Position numbers and translations under genes: made by a program
The notes under the pieces: model-generated
Seen by the model: only the letters and a program-made list of their open reading frames with translations
The model's database searches: none
What the model was told of the DNA's origin: nothing
Shown here: positions 17,939 through 26,060 of the stretch, in pieces
How the letters are laid out: each line of letters begins with the position of its first letter
How positions within the stretch are numbered: position 1 is the first letter of the stretch
DNA from: Alphaproteobacteria bacterium
GTDB taxonomy: Bacteria; Pseudomonadota; Alphaproteobacteria; Acetobacterales; Acetobacteraceae
Direction: 5' to 3'
NCBI GenBank assembly: GCA_026400815.1
Contig: JAPLOI010000049.1
Coordinates: 1-44,597, forward strand
DNA length: 44,597 nucleotides

Positions 17939-18436
17939 ATGCGGATCCTCTGCCCCTCCTGCCAGGCCGCCTACGAGGTGCCGGACAAGCTGCTGAGCAG
18001 CGGTCCGCGGAAGGTGCGGTGTGCCAAGTGCGGCGGCGACTGGATGGCCGAGGCGGAGCCCGAACCGGCGCCCGTTGGCGGGGAGCCGGAGCCGGAGATG
18101 CCGCGCGCGGCGCCGCGCGCGCCAGAGGGGCTGCCGCCCGAGGGGCTGCCGCCGGAGGATGACGAGCCGGACCTGCCGCCGCCTCCTCCCGTGGTGCCGC
18201 AGATGCAGCCGGCCGGTGGCGGGCCGGAGGCGGTGGTGCCGCGGCCCGAGGAGAAGCTGGTGCCGGAGCCGGGCGAACGCCCCTCCCGCAAGCTGGCGCT
18301 GGTGGCGGGGCTGGCCTGGCTGGCGAGCGTGGCCGTGCTGGCCGGAGCGGGCTGGGCGGCGGTGGCGTTCCGCGCCGAGGTGATGGCGGCCTGGGCGCCG
18401 AGCCGGCGGCTGTTTGCGCTGCTCGGGCTCGGATAG
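17939..18436 (+). CDS. MJ0042-type zinc-ribbon membrane protein
   Basis: A 165-residue protein. Residues 1-33 form an MJ0042-like zinc ribbon (CPSCQAAYEVPDKLL...VRCAKCGGDW, two CX2C pairs). Residues about 38-115 are Pro/Glu/Gly-rich and probably disordered. One membrane helix follows (LALVAGLAWLASVAVLAGAG), with a short tail. The layout resembles DUF3426-type proteins found beside ftsEX in alphaproteobacteria. It diverges from ftsE (124 bp between starts) and converges on the ligase-like gene with a 3-bp gap. The function is unestablished. Confidence 0.75.
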   Translation: MRILCPSCQAAYEVPDKLLSSGPRKVRCAKCGGDWMAEAEPEPAPVGGEPEPEMPRAAPRAPEGLPPEGLPPEDDEPDLPPPPPVVPQMQPAGGGPEAVVPRPEEKLVPEPGERPSRKLALVAGLAWLASVAVLAGAGWAAVAFRAEVMAAWAPSRRLFALLGLG

Positions 18437-18439
18437 GCC

Positions 18440-19411
18440 CTAAAGCCGCTTCAGATCGACGATGCGGCGCAGGGTGCGGGCGCTGCCGGGCAGCAGGCGC
18501 GCGGTGTCTCCGGTGCGGTAGCGGATCAGCGGCATGGCCTCGCGGGTGAGGGTGGTGAGCACGAGTTCGCCCGGGGCGCCCTCTGGCACCGGGCGGCCGG
18601 TGGCGGGGTCGACGATCTCCGGCAGGAAATGATCTTCCCACAGGGTGGGGCCATCCGGCGCCTCCACGCATTCCTGGGCGATGCCGGGGCCCATCAGTTC
18701 GGCCACGCCGTAGTGGCTCAGGGCGCGGAGGGCGAAGGCGGGGTCGAGCGGTTCGGGCGGGGCGCCGGCCAGGATCGCCACTTGCAGCGGGCAGTCCTGC
18801 GGGGGCAGGCCCGCCGCGCGCCAGGCGGCGAGCAGGGATTGCATCGCTGCGGGCGTGGCGATGGCCGCTTGCGGTTCCAGCGCCTGGACCAGCGGGACGA
18901 GATCGGCGGCAGGCAGGCCCGTGGCGGGGATGGCGGGGCTGCCGTGCCTCTCCGCGCCGGCGATGGCGCCCGCGGCCCAGGGGGAGAGGCCATCCGGCAG
19001 GGCCACCAGCAGGGTACGGCCAGGCTGCACGCCGGCGGCGCGCAGGGAGCGGGCCATGAGGGCGACCCAGGTTTCGAGGTCCTTTGCCGTGTGGCCCACC
19101 AGGAGCGGGCGGCCGGTGCTGCCGGCAGTGGCATGGACGCGGACGAGGCGCGCCTGTGGCACGGCCAGCATCCCGAGCGGGGGATGGGCGCGCAGGTCGC
19201 GGCGGGTGGTGAAGGGGAAGCGGGTGAGGTCCTCCAGCGCCTCCAGGTCGTCCGGATGGAGCTTGGCATCCTCCAGCGCGTGGCTTGTGTGGGGCACGTG
19301 TTCCCAGGCGTGGCGCAGGGACCAGCGCAGGCGCTGCAATTGCAGGGCGCGCAGGCGATCCTTGGGCCAGGTTTCGACGGGTTCGAGCGAGTCTTCGCTG
19401 GGGGTCAGCAA
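18440..19411 (-). CDS. PaaK-family ligase lacking the C-terminal lid
   Basis: A roughly 323-residue member of the phenylacetate-CoA ligase branch of adenylate-forming enzymes. Recognisable parts are RLRWSLRHAWEHVPHTSHAL, FPFTTRRDLRAHPPLGMLAV, the P-loop VHATAGSTGRPLLVGHT, LSHYGVAELMGPG, EIVDPATGRPVPEGAPGELV and PLIRYRTGDTARLLPG. The protein stops about 14 residues after the hinge, where PaaK (about 430 residues) would continue into the mobile C-terminal domain needed for thioester formation. Start TTG 19411 has GGAG 9 nt upstream; no ATG fits. It may only adenylate, need a partner, or be degenerate. Confidence 0.75.
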   Translation of the reverse strand: MLTPSEDSLEPVETWPKDRLRALQLQRLRWSLRHAWEHVPHTSHALEDAKLHPDDLEALEDLTRFPFTTRRDLRAHPPLGMLAVPQARLVRVHATAGSTGRPLLVGHTAKDLETWVALMARSLRAAGVQPGRTLLVALPDGLSPWAAGAIAGAERHGSPAIPATGLPAADLVPLVQALEPQAAIATPAAMQSLLAAWRAAGLPPQDCPLQVAILAGAPPEPLDPAFALRALSHYGVAELMGPGIAQECVEAPDGPTLWEDHFLPEIVDPATGRPVPEGAPGELVLTTLTREAMPLIRYRTGDTARLLPGSARTLRRIVDLKRL

Positions 19412-19437
19412 CAGGGGGTGTCTCCGAAGGAAGGACG

Positions 19438-19460
19438 TTCTTTTTTGAAAAAGAAGACTC
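19438..19460 (-). terminator. Stop-proximal palindromic repeat, copy 3 (degenerate)
   Basis: On the minus strand, directly after the mltG stop, TTCTTTT and AAAAGAA arms form a small hairpin. The A/T-rich sequence is related to the palindrome at 4148-4185, but the trailing CAAAAAGACTT part is not preserved. The position directly after a stop matches copies 1 and 2. Confidence 0.5.
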
Positions 19461-20435
19461 TTACCGTCCCAGCGCTCGCCATCGTGCCACGTTGCGGTTG
19501 TGCTCCTCCAGCGTGCGCGCGAAGGCATGCCCGCCGGTGCCGTCCGCCACGAAGAACAGGTCGTCCCCCGCCGCCGGATGCGCCACCGCCTGCAGGGAGG
19601 CAACGCCGGGGCTGGCGATCGGCCCGGGCGGCAGGGCGGGGATGCGGTAGGTGTTGTAGGGGTGCTGGGCGTCGAGGTCGGCGCGGCTGATCGGGCGGTC
19701 CAGCACGCCCGCGCCGCCGCTGGCGGCATAGACCACGGTGGGATCGGATTGCAGCCGCATGCCGCGGCGCAGCCGGTTGACGAAGACCTGCGCCACCCGC
19801 GCCCGCTCATCCGCCCGGCCGGTTTCGCGCTCCACGATGCTGGCCAGCACCAGCATCTCCTGCGGGGTGGCCAGGGGCAGGCCTTCGGCGCGGCTGGCCC
19901 AGGCCTCGGCCAGGGCGCGCTCCATGGCCCTGGTGGCCCGTTCCAGCACCACCGCGCGGGGCGTGCCGCGCTCGTGCAGGTAGGTGTCGGGCAGGGCCAT
20001 GCCTTCGGCGGGCACCACGGCATCGCCGGACAGCGTCTCGGTACGTTCCAGCAGGATGGCGATGGCCGAAGCGGTCAGTCCTTCGGGGATGGTCAGGCGG
20101 TGCTGCACCGGGCGCGCCGTGCGCAGCACCGTCAGCACGTCGCGCAGGCTGGCGCCGGCGGGGAACAGGAATTCGCCGGCGCGCAGCGGGCCTTCGGCGT
20201 TGGTGAGTTGGGCGGCGATGCGCAGCGCCATGGCGTGATGCAGGACGCCTTCGCCCTGCAGCACCTCGCCCAGCCGCAGCGGGCTGCCGCGCGGCACCAC
20301 CACAGGGCGCGCCTCGGCCAGCGGCCCCGGCGCGTTCAGGTAGAGCAGGGCCTGCCGGAACACGACCACGGCGGTGCCGCCCAGCAGCAGCACCAGCACG
20401 CAGGCGGCAATCAGGGCGCGCCGGGATCGTCGCAT
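19461..20435 (-). CDS. mltG: Endolytic murein transglycosylase
   Basis: A 324-residue inner-membrane enzyme that cuts nascent glycan strands and so terminates peptidoglycan chains. One N-terminal membrane helix (ALIAACVLVLLLGGTAVVVF) is followed by a LysM-like region (LRAGEFLFPAGASLRDVLTVL) and then the YceG catalytic domain: TIPEGLTASAIAILLE, LASIVERETG with the catalytic Glu, VFVNRLRRGMRLQSDPTVVYA, and YNTYRIPALPPGPIASPGVASLQAV. It follows fabF by 31 bp, the usual arrangement in many proteobacteria. Confidence 0.95.
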   Translation of the reverse strand: MRRSRRALIAACVLVLLLGGTAVVVFRQALLYLNAPGPLAEARPVVVPRGSPLRLGEVLQGEGVLHHAMALRIAAQLTNAEGPLRAGEFLFPAGASLRDVLTVLRTARPVQHRLTIPEGLTASAIAILLERTETLSGDAVVPAEGMALPDTYLHERGTPRAVVLERATRAMERALAEAWASRAEGLPLATPQEMLVLASIVERETGRADERARVAQVFVNRLRRGMRLQSDPTVVYAASGGAGVLDRPISRADLDAQHPYNTYRIPALPPGPIASPGVASLQAVAHPAAGDDLFFVADGTGGHAFARTLEEHNRNVARWRALGR

Positions 20436-20466
20436 GCCGGAGGAACGCGCCGGCCGGCGGTGGGGA

Positions 20467-21738
20467 TCAGGCGGCGCGCTTGAAGATGATGCTGGCGTTG
20501 GTGCCGCCGAAGCCGAAGCTGTTGGACAGCGCCACGTCGATCCGCCGCTGCTGCGCCTGCTTGGCCACGCGGTCGATTACGCTCTCGCGGCTCGGCTCAT
20601 CGAGGTTCAGCGTGGGCGGCGCCACGTTGTCGCGGATCGCCAGGATGGAGAAGATCGCCTCGATCGCGCCGGCCGCGCCCAGCAGGTGCCCGGTGGCGGA
20701 CTTGGTGGAGGACATCGCCAGGCCCTTGGCGGAATCGCCGAAGAAGCGTTCCACCGCCTCCAGCTCCAGGTCGTCGCCCAGCGGGGTGGAGGTGCCGTGC
20801 GCGTTCACGTACTGGATCTGCTCGGGCATCACGCCGCCGTTCTTCAGCGCCGCCTTCATGGCGCGGAAGGCGCCATCATGCCCTTCGGCCGGCGCGGTGA
20901 TGTGGTGCGCGTCGCCCGACATGCCGTAGCCGCCGACCTCGGCATAGATCTTCGCGCCGCGCTTCTTCGCGTGCTCGTATTCTTCCAGCACCACGACACC
21001 GGCGCCTTCACCCATCACGAAGCCGTCGCGGTCCTTGTCCCAGGGGCGGCTGCCACGGGAAGGGGTGTCGTTGAAGCCGGTGGACAGTGCGCGGGCGGCG
21101 CAGAACCCGGCGATGCCCAGCGGGTTCACCGCCGCCTCGGCCCCGCCGGCCACCATCACGTCGGCATCGCCGAGCATGATCAGCCGCGCGGCATCGCCGA
21201 TGGCATGCACGCCGGTGGCGCAGGCCGTGACGGCCGAGTGGTTCGGGCCCTTGAAGCCGTATTTGATCGACAGATGGCCGCTGGCGAGGTTGATCAGCGC
21301 CGAGGGGATGAAGAACGGCGAAAGCCGCCGGGACTTGCCCTGGAACACCTGCACGGAGGCCTCGTAGATGGTCTCCAGCCCGCCGATGCCGGAGCCGATC
21401 ATCACGCCGGTGGCGCAGCGATCGTCTTCGGTCTCAGCCACCCAGCCGGAATCCTCCACCGCCTGCGTGGCGGCGACCAGGCCGAAGTGGATGAAGCGAT
21501 CCATCTTCTTCTGGTCTTTGATCGGGATCCACTCGTTGAGGTCGAGCCGGCCATCGGCCCTGGCCCCCATCGGGATGGTGCCGGCGATCTTCGCCGACAG
21601 TTCGGACACGTTGAAGGTCTGGATCGCGGTGATGCCGGATTCCCCGGCGATCAGCCGCGACCACACATTCTCAACGCCCAGACCCAACGGGCAGGCAATG
21701 CCCATGCCCGTCACCACCACGCGGCGCATCGCTGTCAT
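20467..21738 (-). CDS. fabF: 3-oxoacyl-ACP synthase II
   Basis: A 423-residue condensing enzyme that elongates acyl-ACP with malonyl-ACP. The catalytic triad is present: Cys 173 in TACATGVHAIG, His in NAHGTSTPLGD and His in KSATGHLLGAAG. The N-terminus RRVVVTGMGIACPLG and the C-terminal SNSFGFGGTNASIIFKR are typical. A slightly internal Met (MRRVVV, three codons in) is an equally plausible start. It lies 43 bp after acpP. Confidence 0.97.
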   Translation of the reverse strand: MTAMRRVVVTGMGIACPLGLGVENVWSRLIAGESGITAIQTFNVSELSAKIAGTIPMGARADGRLDLNEWIPIKDQKKMDRFIHFGLVAATQAVEDSGWVAETEDDRCATGVMIGSGIGGLETIYEASVQVFQGKSRRLSPFFIPSALINLASGHLSIKYGFKGPNHSAVTACATGVHAIGDAARLIMLGDADVMVAGGAEAAVNPLGIAGFCAARALSTGFNDTPSRGSRPWDKDRDGFVMGEGAGVVVLEEYEHAKKRGAKIYAEVGGYGMSGDAHHITAPAEGHDGAFRAMKAALKNGGVMPEQIQYVNAHGTSTPLGDDLELEAVERFFGDSAKGLAMSSTKSATGHLLGAAGAIEAIFSILAIRDNVAPPTLNLDEPSRESVIDRVAKQAQQRRIDVALSNSFGFGGTNASIIFKRAA

Positions 21739-21781
21739 CCTTGCCTTGAATCGATCGAAGAGGTTGCCAAGCCGGGTCGGC

Positions 21782-22021
21782 TCAGGCCGCCTTCTGCTTC
21801 TCGATGTAGTCGATCGCGTCCTTCACGGTGGCGATCTTCTCGGCGGCGTCCTCGGGGATCTCCACGCTGAAGGCCTCCTCGAACGCCATCACCAGCTCAA
21901 CCGTGTCCAGGCTGTCGGCGCCGAGGTCGTCGATGAAGGAGGCCTCCGCGGTCACCTTCGCCTCTTCCACGCCGAGATGCTCGACAACGATCTTCTTCAC
22001 CTTCTCAGCGATCTCGCTCAT
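21782..22021 (-). CDS. acpP: Acyl carrier protein
   Basis: A 79-residue acidic four-helix carrier. [15 protein letters not shown] holds Ser 37, the 4'-phosphopantetheine site. [15 protein letters not shown] and [20 protein letters not shown] are standard helices I and IV. It carries growing chains for FabD, FabG and FabF, encoded on either side. The 228-bp gap before it suggests its own promoter, as is usual for this highly expressed gene. Confidence 0.98.
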   Translation of the reverse strand: MSEIAEKVKKIVVEHLGVEEAKVTAEASFIDDLGADSLDTVELVMAFEEAFSVEIPEDAAEKIATVKDAIDYIEKQKAA

Positions 22022-22214
22022 TGGAAATGTCCACTCCTGGCTGCTGCCGGTTCGCCGGCCCGTTGGGTGTGATGGGTGTTCGTCTGCATCCGGCGCCTCC
22101 CCGGCTGCGGGGCTGGTATCAGCCTCCGGGCCGGCGGGTCGCCGCGCGGTGCCGCGTGAACCCCGAACAAGGTCAGCGGCGCTTAGCATGGTTCCTGCGG
22201 TGTCGCCAACACGC

Positions 22215-22239
22215 CCCGGAAAGGCAGCTGCCCCCCGGG
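22215..22239 (-). terminator. Possible attenuator/terminator hairpin after fabG
   Basis: CCCGG (22215-22219) and CCGGG (22235-22239) arms enclose a GGCAGCTGCC palindrome, giving a GC-rich stem 11 bp beyond the fabG stop on the minus strand. No T-tract follows, so termination, if any, would be partial or Rho-assisted. Confidence 0.3.
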
Positions 22240-22249
22240 AACTGGCGGC

Positions 22250-22984
22250 TCAGATCATCGCCATCCCGCCATTCACGTGAAGGGTGGCGCCGGTCACCCA
22301 GCCTGCCTCGTTGCTGGCCAGGTACACCACCGCCGCGGCGATGTCCCCGGGCTGGCCCATGCGGCCCAGCGGGATCCCCTCCTGCAGCTTGGCCTTCTGC
22401 GCCTCGTTCAGCGCCTCGGTCATCGGCGTGGCGATGAAGCCGGGGGCGACCACGTTCACCGTCACGCCGCGGCTGGCCACTTCCTGGGCCAGTGCCTTGC
22501 TCATGCCCACCATGCCCGCCTTGGCCGCGGCATAGTTGGCCTGACCGGGATTGCCGGTGGCGCCGACGATGGAGGAGATGGAGATGATGCGCCCCGCGCG
22601 CCGCTTCAGCATGCCGCGCAGGGAGGCGCGGGCGAGACGGAACGGGGCCGTGAGGTCCACATCCAGCACCGCCTGCCAGTCCTCGTCCTTCATGCGCAGC
22701 GCCAGCATGTCGCGGGTGAAGCCGGCATTGTTCACCAGGATGTCCAGCGGCGCGATCTTGTCCACCTCGGCCACCAGCGCATCGGGGGCCGCGGGGTCCT
22801 TGAGGTCGGCAGGGCAAGCATGCGCCCGCTCGCCCAGCTCGGCCGCCAGCGCCTCCAGCGCCTCCCGCCGCGTGCCGGACAGCGCCACGGTGGCGCCCTG
22901 GGCATGCAGGGCGCGCGCGATTGCCGCCCCGATGCCGCCGGAAGCCCCGGTCACCAGGGCCATCTTGCCGTCCAGGCGGAACAT
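22250..22984 (-). CDS. fabG: 3-oxoacyl-ACP reductase
   Basis: A 244-residue SDR enzyme that reduces 3-ketoacyl-ACP with NADPH. It has the TGASGGIGAAIARAL cofactor loop, NNAGFTRD, ISISSIVGATGNPGQANYAA (catalytic Ser, with Tyr in NYAAAKAG and Lys after it), VNVVAPGFIATPMT and the C-terminal NGGMAMI. It lies 9 bp after fabD. Confidence 0.97.
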   Translation of the reverse strand: MFRLDGKMALVTGASGGIGAAIARALHAQGATVALSGTRREALEALAAELGERAHACPADLKDPAAPDALVAEVDKIAPLDILVNNAGFTRDMLALRMKDEDWQAVLDVDLTAPFRLARASLRGMLKRRAGRIISISSIVGATGNPGQANYAAAKAGMVGMSKALAQEVASRGVTVNVVAPGFIATPMTEALNEAQKAKLQEGIPLGRMGQPGDIAAAVVYLASNEAGWVTGATLHVNGGMAMI

Positions 22985-22993
22985 GGCGCGCTC

Positions 22994-23953
22994 CTACAGG
23001 ATCTTGAGAAGGGCTTCGATCTCGGCCGGCGTGCCGGCATTGGCGCCGGTGGCCTCCGGCGCGATCCGCTTCACCAGGCCAGACAGCACCTTGCCCGCAC
23101 CCAGCTCCACGAAGCTGTCTACGCCGAACGAGGCCATCGCCAGCATGCATTCGCGCCAGCGCACCGTCGCCGTGACCTGCTTCACCAGCAGATCGATGAT
23201 CTCATTGGGGTCGGAGGCCTTGGCCGCCGAAACGTTGGCCACCACCGGCACCACCGGCGAGACGGGCGGGGATTGGCGCAGCGCCTCGGCCATCGCATCG
23301 GCGGCCGGGGCCATCATGGCGCAGTGGAACGGGGCGGAGACCGGCAACTTCATCGCCCGGCGCACGCCCTTGGCCTGGGCGATCACGATGGCGCGTTCCA
23401 CTGCCGCGGTCGCACCGGAGACCACCACCTGGCCGCCGCCATTGTCGTTGCCGGGCTCGATCACCTGGCTGCCGCCTTCGGGGTTGGCCGAGGCTTCCGC
23501 GCAGACTTCCAGTGCCAGCGGCATCTCGCAGCCCAGCAGGGCGGCCATGCTGCCGGCGCCGGGCGGCACCGCCTTCTGCATTGCCTGCCCGCGCAGCTTC
23601 AGCAGCTTCGCCGCCTGGGCGATGCCGAAGGCACCCGCCCCGGCCAGCGCGCTGTATTCGCCCAGCGAATGGCCGGCGACCACCACGGCCTTGTCGGCCA
23701 GCTTGAAGCCGCCCTCTGCCTCCAGCACGCGCAGCACCGCCAGCGAATGCGCCATCAGCGCCGGCTGCGCGTTTTCGGTGAGCGTCAGCGTTTCCGCCGG
23801 GCCTTCGAACATGATCGCCGAGAGCTTCTGCCCCAGCGTGTCGTCCACTTCCTGGAACACTTCGCGCGCGGCGCTGAACGCGGCGGCGAGATCGCGGCCC
23901 ATGCCCGGGGCCTGGCTGCCCTGGCCGGGGAAGATGAAGGCGTGCACCGGCAT
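22994..23953 (-). CDS. fabD: Malonyl-CoA:ACP transacylase
   Basis: A 319-residue enzyme that loads malonate onto ACP. FIFPGQGSQAPGMG is the N-terminal signature, and GHSLGEYSALAGAGAF carries the nucleophile Ser. The conserved Arg-containing LRGQAMQKAVPPGAGSMAALLG and the His in SAPFHCAMM complete the active site. It is the first gene of the fabD-fabG-acpP-fabF cluster on the minus strand. The long fabG-acpP gap (228 bp) suggests partly separate expression. Confidence 0.97.
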   Translation of the reverse strand: MPVHAFIFPGQGSQAPGMGRDLAAAFSAAREVFQEVDDTLGQKLSAIMFEGPAETLTLTENAQPALMAHSLAVLRVLEAEGGFKLADKAVVVAGHSLGEYSALAGAGAFGIAQAAKLLKLRGQAMQKAVPPGAGSMAALLGCEMPLALEVCAEASANPEGGSQVIEPGNDNGGGQVVVSGATAAVERAIVIAQAKGVRRAMKLPVSAPFHCAMMAPAADAMAEALRQSPPVSPVVPVVANVSAAKASDPNEIIDLLVKQVTATVRWRECMLAMASFGVDSFVELGAGKVLSGLVKRIAPEATGANAGTPAEIEALLKIL

Positions 23954-24036
23954 GAACGTTTCCCGTTTCTGCGCGCGAAGATGGCGCTGGGGCCGTATCG
24001 CCCCGCTGTCACGCGCCTGTCAACAAGCGCGGGCTC

Positions 24037-24441
24037 TCAGTGAACCCGGATCTCCTGGTGCGGACTATCCAGGCTGAAGGCCGGGATCCCCACATCGAAC
24101 GCCTCGCCCGTGTCCGGCACCACCATGTGGTATATGCCGTGCATGATACCCGAAGGCGTGTCGAGCGGCGTGCCAGAGGTGTATTCGAACGCCTTGCCCG
24201 GCCCGAGCACCGGCTGTTTGCCCACCACGCCGTCGCCGCGCACTTCCTGCGTGCGCCCGCGCCCGTCGGTGATGCGCCAGGTGCGGCGCATCAGCTGCAC
24301 CGTGTCGCCGCCCTGGTTCTCGATCTTCACCTGATAGGCCCAGAAGAACTTCGCCTCCGCCGGCTTGGACTGGTCCGGCAGGAAGAAGGTCTTCACGCTC
24401 ACGCGGATGCCGCGCGTCGTGGCGATGTAGGCATGGTCCAT
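24037..24441 (-). CDS. apaG: ApaG-family protein (DUF525)
   Basis: A 134-residue single immunoglobulin-like domain protein. FFWAYQVKIENQGGDTVQLM, RTWRITDGRGRTQEVRGDGV, VGKQPVLGPGKAFEYTSGTP, and GIMHGIYHMV match ApaG/DUF525. The GXGXXG-like loop is GDGVVG. Its biochemical role is still unsettled; E. coli apaG is genetically linked to cobalt resistance and magnesium flux. GGAAGGGGG precedes the ATG. It lies 47 bp beyond the metZ stop and may be co-transcribed with it. Confidence 0.9.
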   Translation of the reverse strand: MDHAYIATTRGIRVSVKTFFLPDQSKPAEAKFFWAYQVKIENQGGDTVQLMRRTWRITDGRGRTQEVRGDGVVGKQPVLGPGKAFEYTSGTPLDTPSGIMHGIYHMVVPDTGEAFDVGIPAFSLDSPHQEIRVH

Positions 24442-24488
24442 GACACCCCCTTCCGCCACGCTGCGCGGCCGATGGTTCCGAGCGTTCT

Positions 24489-25688
24489 CTACTCCGCCGC
24501 CCGCCGCGCCGCCAGCGCGCCCTCCAGGTCCTCGATGATGTCCTGCGGGTCTTCCAGCCCCACCGAAAGGCGGATCACGCCATCGGTGATGCCCAGCTTC
24601 GCCCGCTCCTCGGCGCCGATGCGCAGATGCGTGGTGGTCGCCGGATGTGTGGCCAGAGACTTGGAATCGCCGAGGTTGTTGGAGACCTTCACCAGCCGCA
24701 TCGCGTTCATCACCGCAAACGCCGCGTCCTTGCCGCCCTTCACCTCGAACGTCACCAGCGTGCCGCCCGCGGTCATCTGCTTCATCGCCAGCTCGCGCTG
24801 CGGATGGTCGGCGCGGGTGGGGTACCACACGCGGGCGATCGCCGGCTGCGCGGCCAGGAAGTTGGCCACCTTTTCCGCACTGTCGCACCCCGCGCGCACG
24901 CGCAGCGACAGCGTCTCCAGCCCCTTCAGCAGCAGCCAGGCGTTGAACGGGCTGATGGAGGGGCCGGTGTTGCGGATGAAGGGCTGCAGCACCTCGTCCA
25001 CCCATTTCTGCCGCCCGAGCACCGCGCCGCCGAGCACGCGGCCCTGGCCGTCGATATGCTTGGTGCAGGAATACACCACCACGTCTGCGCCCAGTTCCAG
25101 CGGCTTCTGCAGCAGCGGCGTGGCGAACACGTTGTCCACCACCACGATCGCGCCGGCGGCGTGGGCGAGATCCGCCACCGCCTTCAGGTCCACGATCTCC
25201 AGCATCGGGTTGGACGGGGATTCGAGCAGCACCAGGTTGGCCGGCGTGGACAGCGCGCGCTCCCACTGCTCCATGTCCCCGCCATCCACGAACTCCGTCG
25301 TCACGCCGTAGCGCGGCAGCAGGGTGGAGACGATCCAGTGGCAGGAGCCGAACAGCGCCCGGCTGGCCACCACGCGGTCGCCGGCCTTCAGGTGGCTCAG
25401 CAGGGCGGCATGCACAGCCGCCATGCCGGTGGCCGTCGCGCGGCAGGCTTCCGCGCCCTCGATCAGGGCAATGCGGCGCTCCAGCATCGCAACCGTCGGG
25501 TTGCCGAAGCGGGAATACTGGTAGTGCACCACCTGGTTGGCGAAGGTGGCTTCCGCCTGCTCGGCGCTGTCATAGACGAAGCCGCTGGTGAGGTAGAGCG
25601 CCTCGGCCGTCTCGCCGTGGTGCGAACGTTCCAGCCCGCCCTGAACCAGCAGGGTGGCGGTGCGGTGGCGGGGATCGTGCGTGGTCAT
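24489..25688 (-). CDS. metZ: O-succinylhomoserine sulfhydrylase
   Basis: A 399-residue PLP enzyme of the Cys/Met metabolism family that makes homocysteine from O-succinylhomoserine and sulfide. Family features are GLERSHHGETAEALYLTSGF, YQYSRFGNPTVAMLERRIA, ATATGMAAVHAAL, LESPSNPMLEIVD, VVVDNVFATPLLQKPLELG and VYSCTKHIDGQGRVLGG with the PLP-binding Lys. LTSGF with the MetZ-type ending distinguishes it from cystathionine beta-lyase, though family subtypes are close. A SAM-II riboswitch 80 nt upstream supports a methionine biosynthetic role and feedback control by S-adenosylmethionine. Confidence 0.93.
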   Translation of the reverse strand: MTTHDPRHRTATLLVQGGLERSHHGETAEALYLTSGFVYDSAEQAEATFANQVVHYQYSRFGNPTVAMLERRIALIEGAEACRATATGMAAVHAALLSHLKAGDRVVASRALFGSCHWIVSTLLPRYGVTTEFVDGGDMEQWERALSTPANLVLLESPSNPMLEIVDLKAVADLAHAAGAIVVVDNVFATPLLQKPLELGADVVVYSCTKHIDGQGRVLGGAVLGRQKWVDEVLQPFIRNTGPSISPFNAWLLLKGLETLSLRVRAGCDSAEKVANFLAAQPAIARVWYPTRADHPQRELAMKQMTAGGTLVTFEVKGGKDAAFAVMNAMRLVKVSNNLGDSKSLATHPATTTHLRIGAEERAKLGITDGVIRLSVGLEDPQDIIEDLEGALAARRAAE

Positions 25689-25767
25689 TGGTGCAGGGCC
25701 CTTCGATCTGGGCCGGCCGCTGGATCAGCGGGGCCGACATGGACCCATTCCATGCGTTTCCCCGCTG

Positions 25768-25824
25768 GCCTCTTTAGCGCGCTTGTTTCACCTCGCCGCA
25801 ATCCGGCCGGACAAATCACGAGGG
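25768..25824 (-). promoter_or_regulatory. SAM-II riboswitch upstream of metZ
   Basis: Read on the minus strand, CTCGTGATTTG is followed by a GGCCGG segment. A CGAGG strand then pairs back with CTCG (P1), and GTGAAACAAGC and GCTAAAGAGG follow. This is the ordered core of the SAM-II pseudoknot, which occurs mainly in alphaproteobacteria upstream of methionine genes. The GCTAAA region forms the second pseudoknotted strand. SAM binding typically hides the ribosome-binding site, though here the metZ start is about 80 nt downstream. The identification is by motif recognition; no covariance model was run. Confidence 0.88.
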
Positions 25825-25843
25825 CTCCCGCAGGAACGCGACA

Positions 25844-25872
25844 ACCCTATGCAGCCCGGATTGCACCGTCAA
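25844..25872 (-). promoter_or_regulatory. Putative metZ promoter
   Basis: On the minus strand TTGACG (-35, 25867-25872) and TAGGGT (-10, 25844-25849) are separated by 17 bp. Predicted initiation near 25837 places the SAM-II aptamer at the very 5' end of the transcript. The -35 box is interleaved with the divergent tRNA promoter. Confidence 0.5.
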
Positions 25873-25890
25873 CCCGGGCTGGAGTATGAT
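25861..25890 (+). promoter_or_regulatory. Putative tRNA-Gly promoter
   Basis: TTGCAC (25861-25866) and TATGAT (25885-25890) are 18 bp apart. Initiation near 25897 would leave a 12-nt leader before the tRNA. Confidence 0.5.
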
Positions 25891-25908
25891 GCCCGTCCGG
25901 CCCGGAGC

Positions 25909-25982
25909 GCGGGTGTAGTTCAATGGTAGAACGGCAGCTTCCCAAGCTGCATACGAGGGTTCGATTCCCTTCACCCGCTCCA
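25909..25982 (+). tRNA. tRNA-Gly (anticodon CCC)
   Basis: A complete 74-nt cloverleaf with encoded CCA. The acceptor GCGGGTG pairs with CACCCGC, with T as discriminator. The D-arm region is TAGTTCAATGGTAGA. The anticodon stem GCAGC/GCTGC has loop TTCCCAA, giving anticodon CCC for GGG codons. The T-arm is GAGGG-TTCGATT-CCCTT. No direct repeat of its 3' end was seen nearby, so no integration site is evident. Confidence 0.96.
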
Positions 25983-26060
25983 CCGCCGCCCCCACACATC
26001 GCAGTTGCATCCAGCCTCCCGCGCCCCGCATAACGGCGGTGCATCGAGGGGGGAACAACG

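Noticed and set aside
22277-24077. Two long plus-strand frames opposite fabG and fabD
   Set aside because: fabG and fabD carry all catalytic motifs on the minus strand; the opposite frames are low-complexity shadows.
25909-25982. tRNA-Gly as an integration site for a genomic island
   Set aside because: No integrase gene and no repeat of the tRNA 3' end were found in the window, and flanking genes look like ordinary chromosome.
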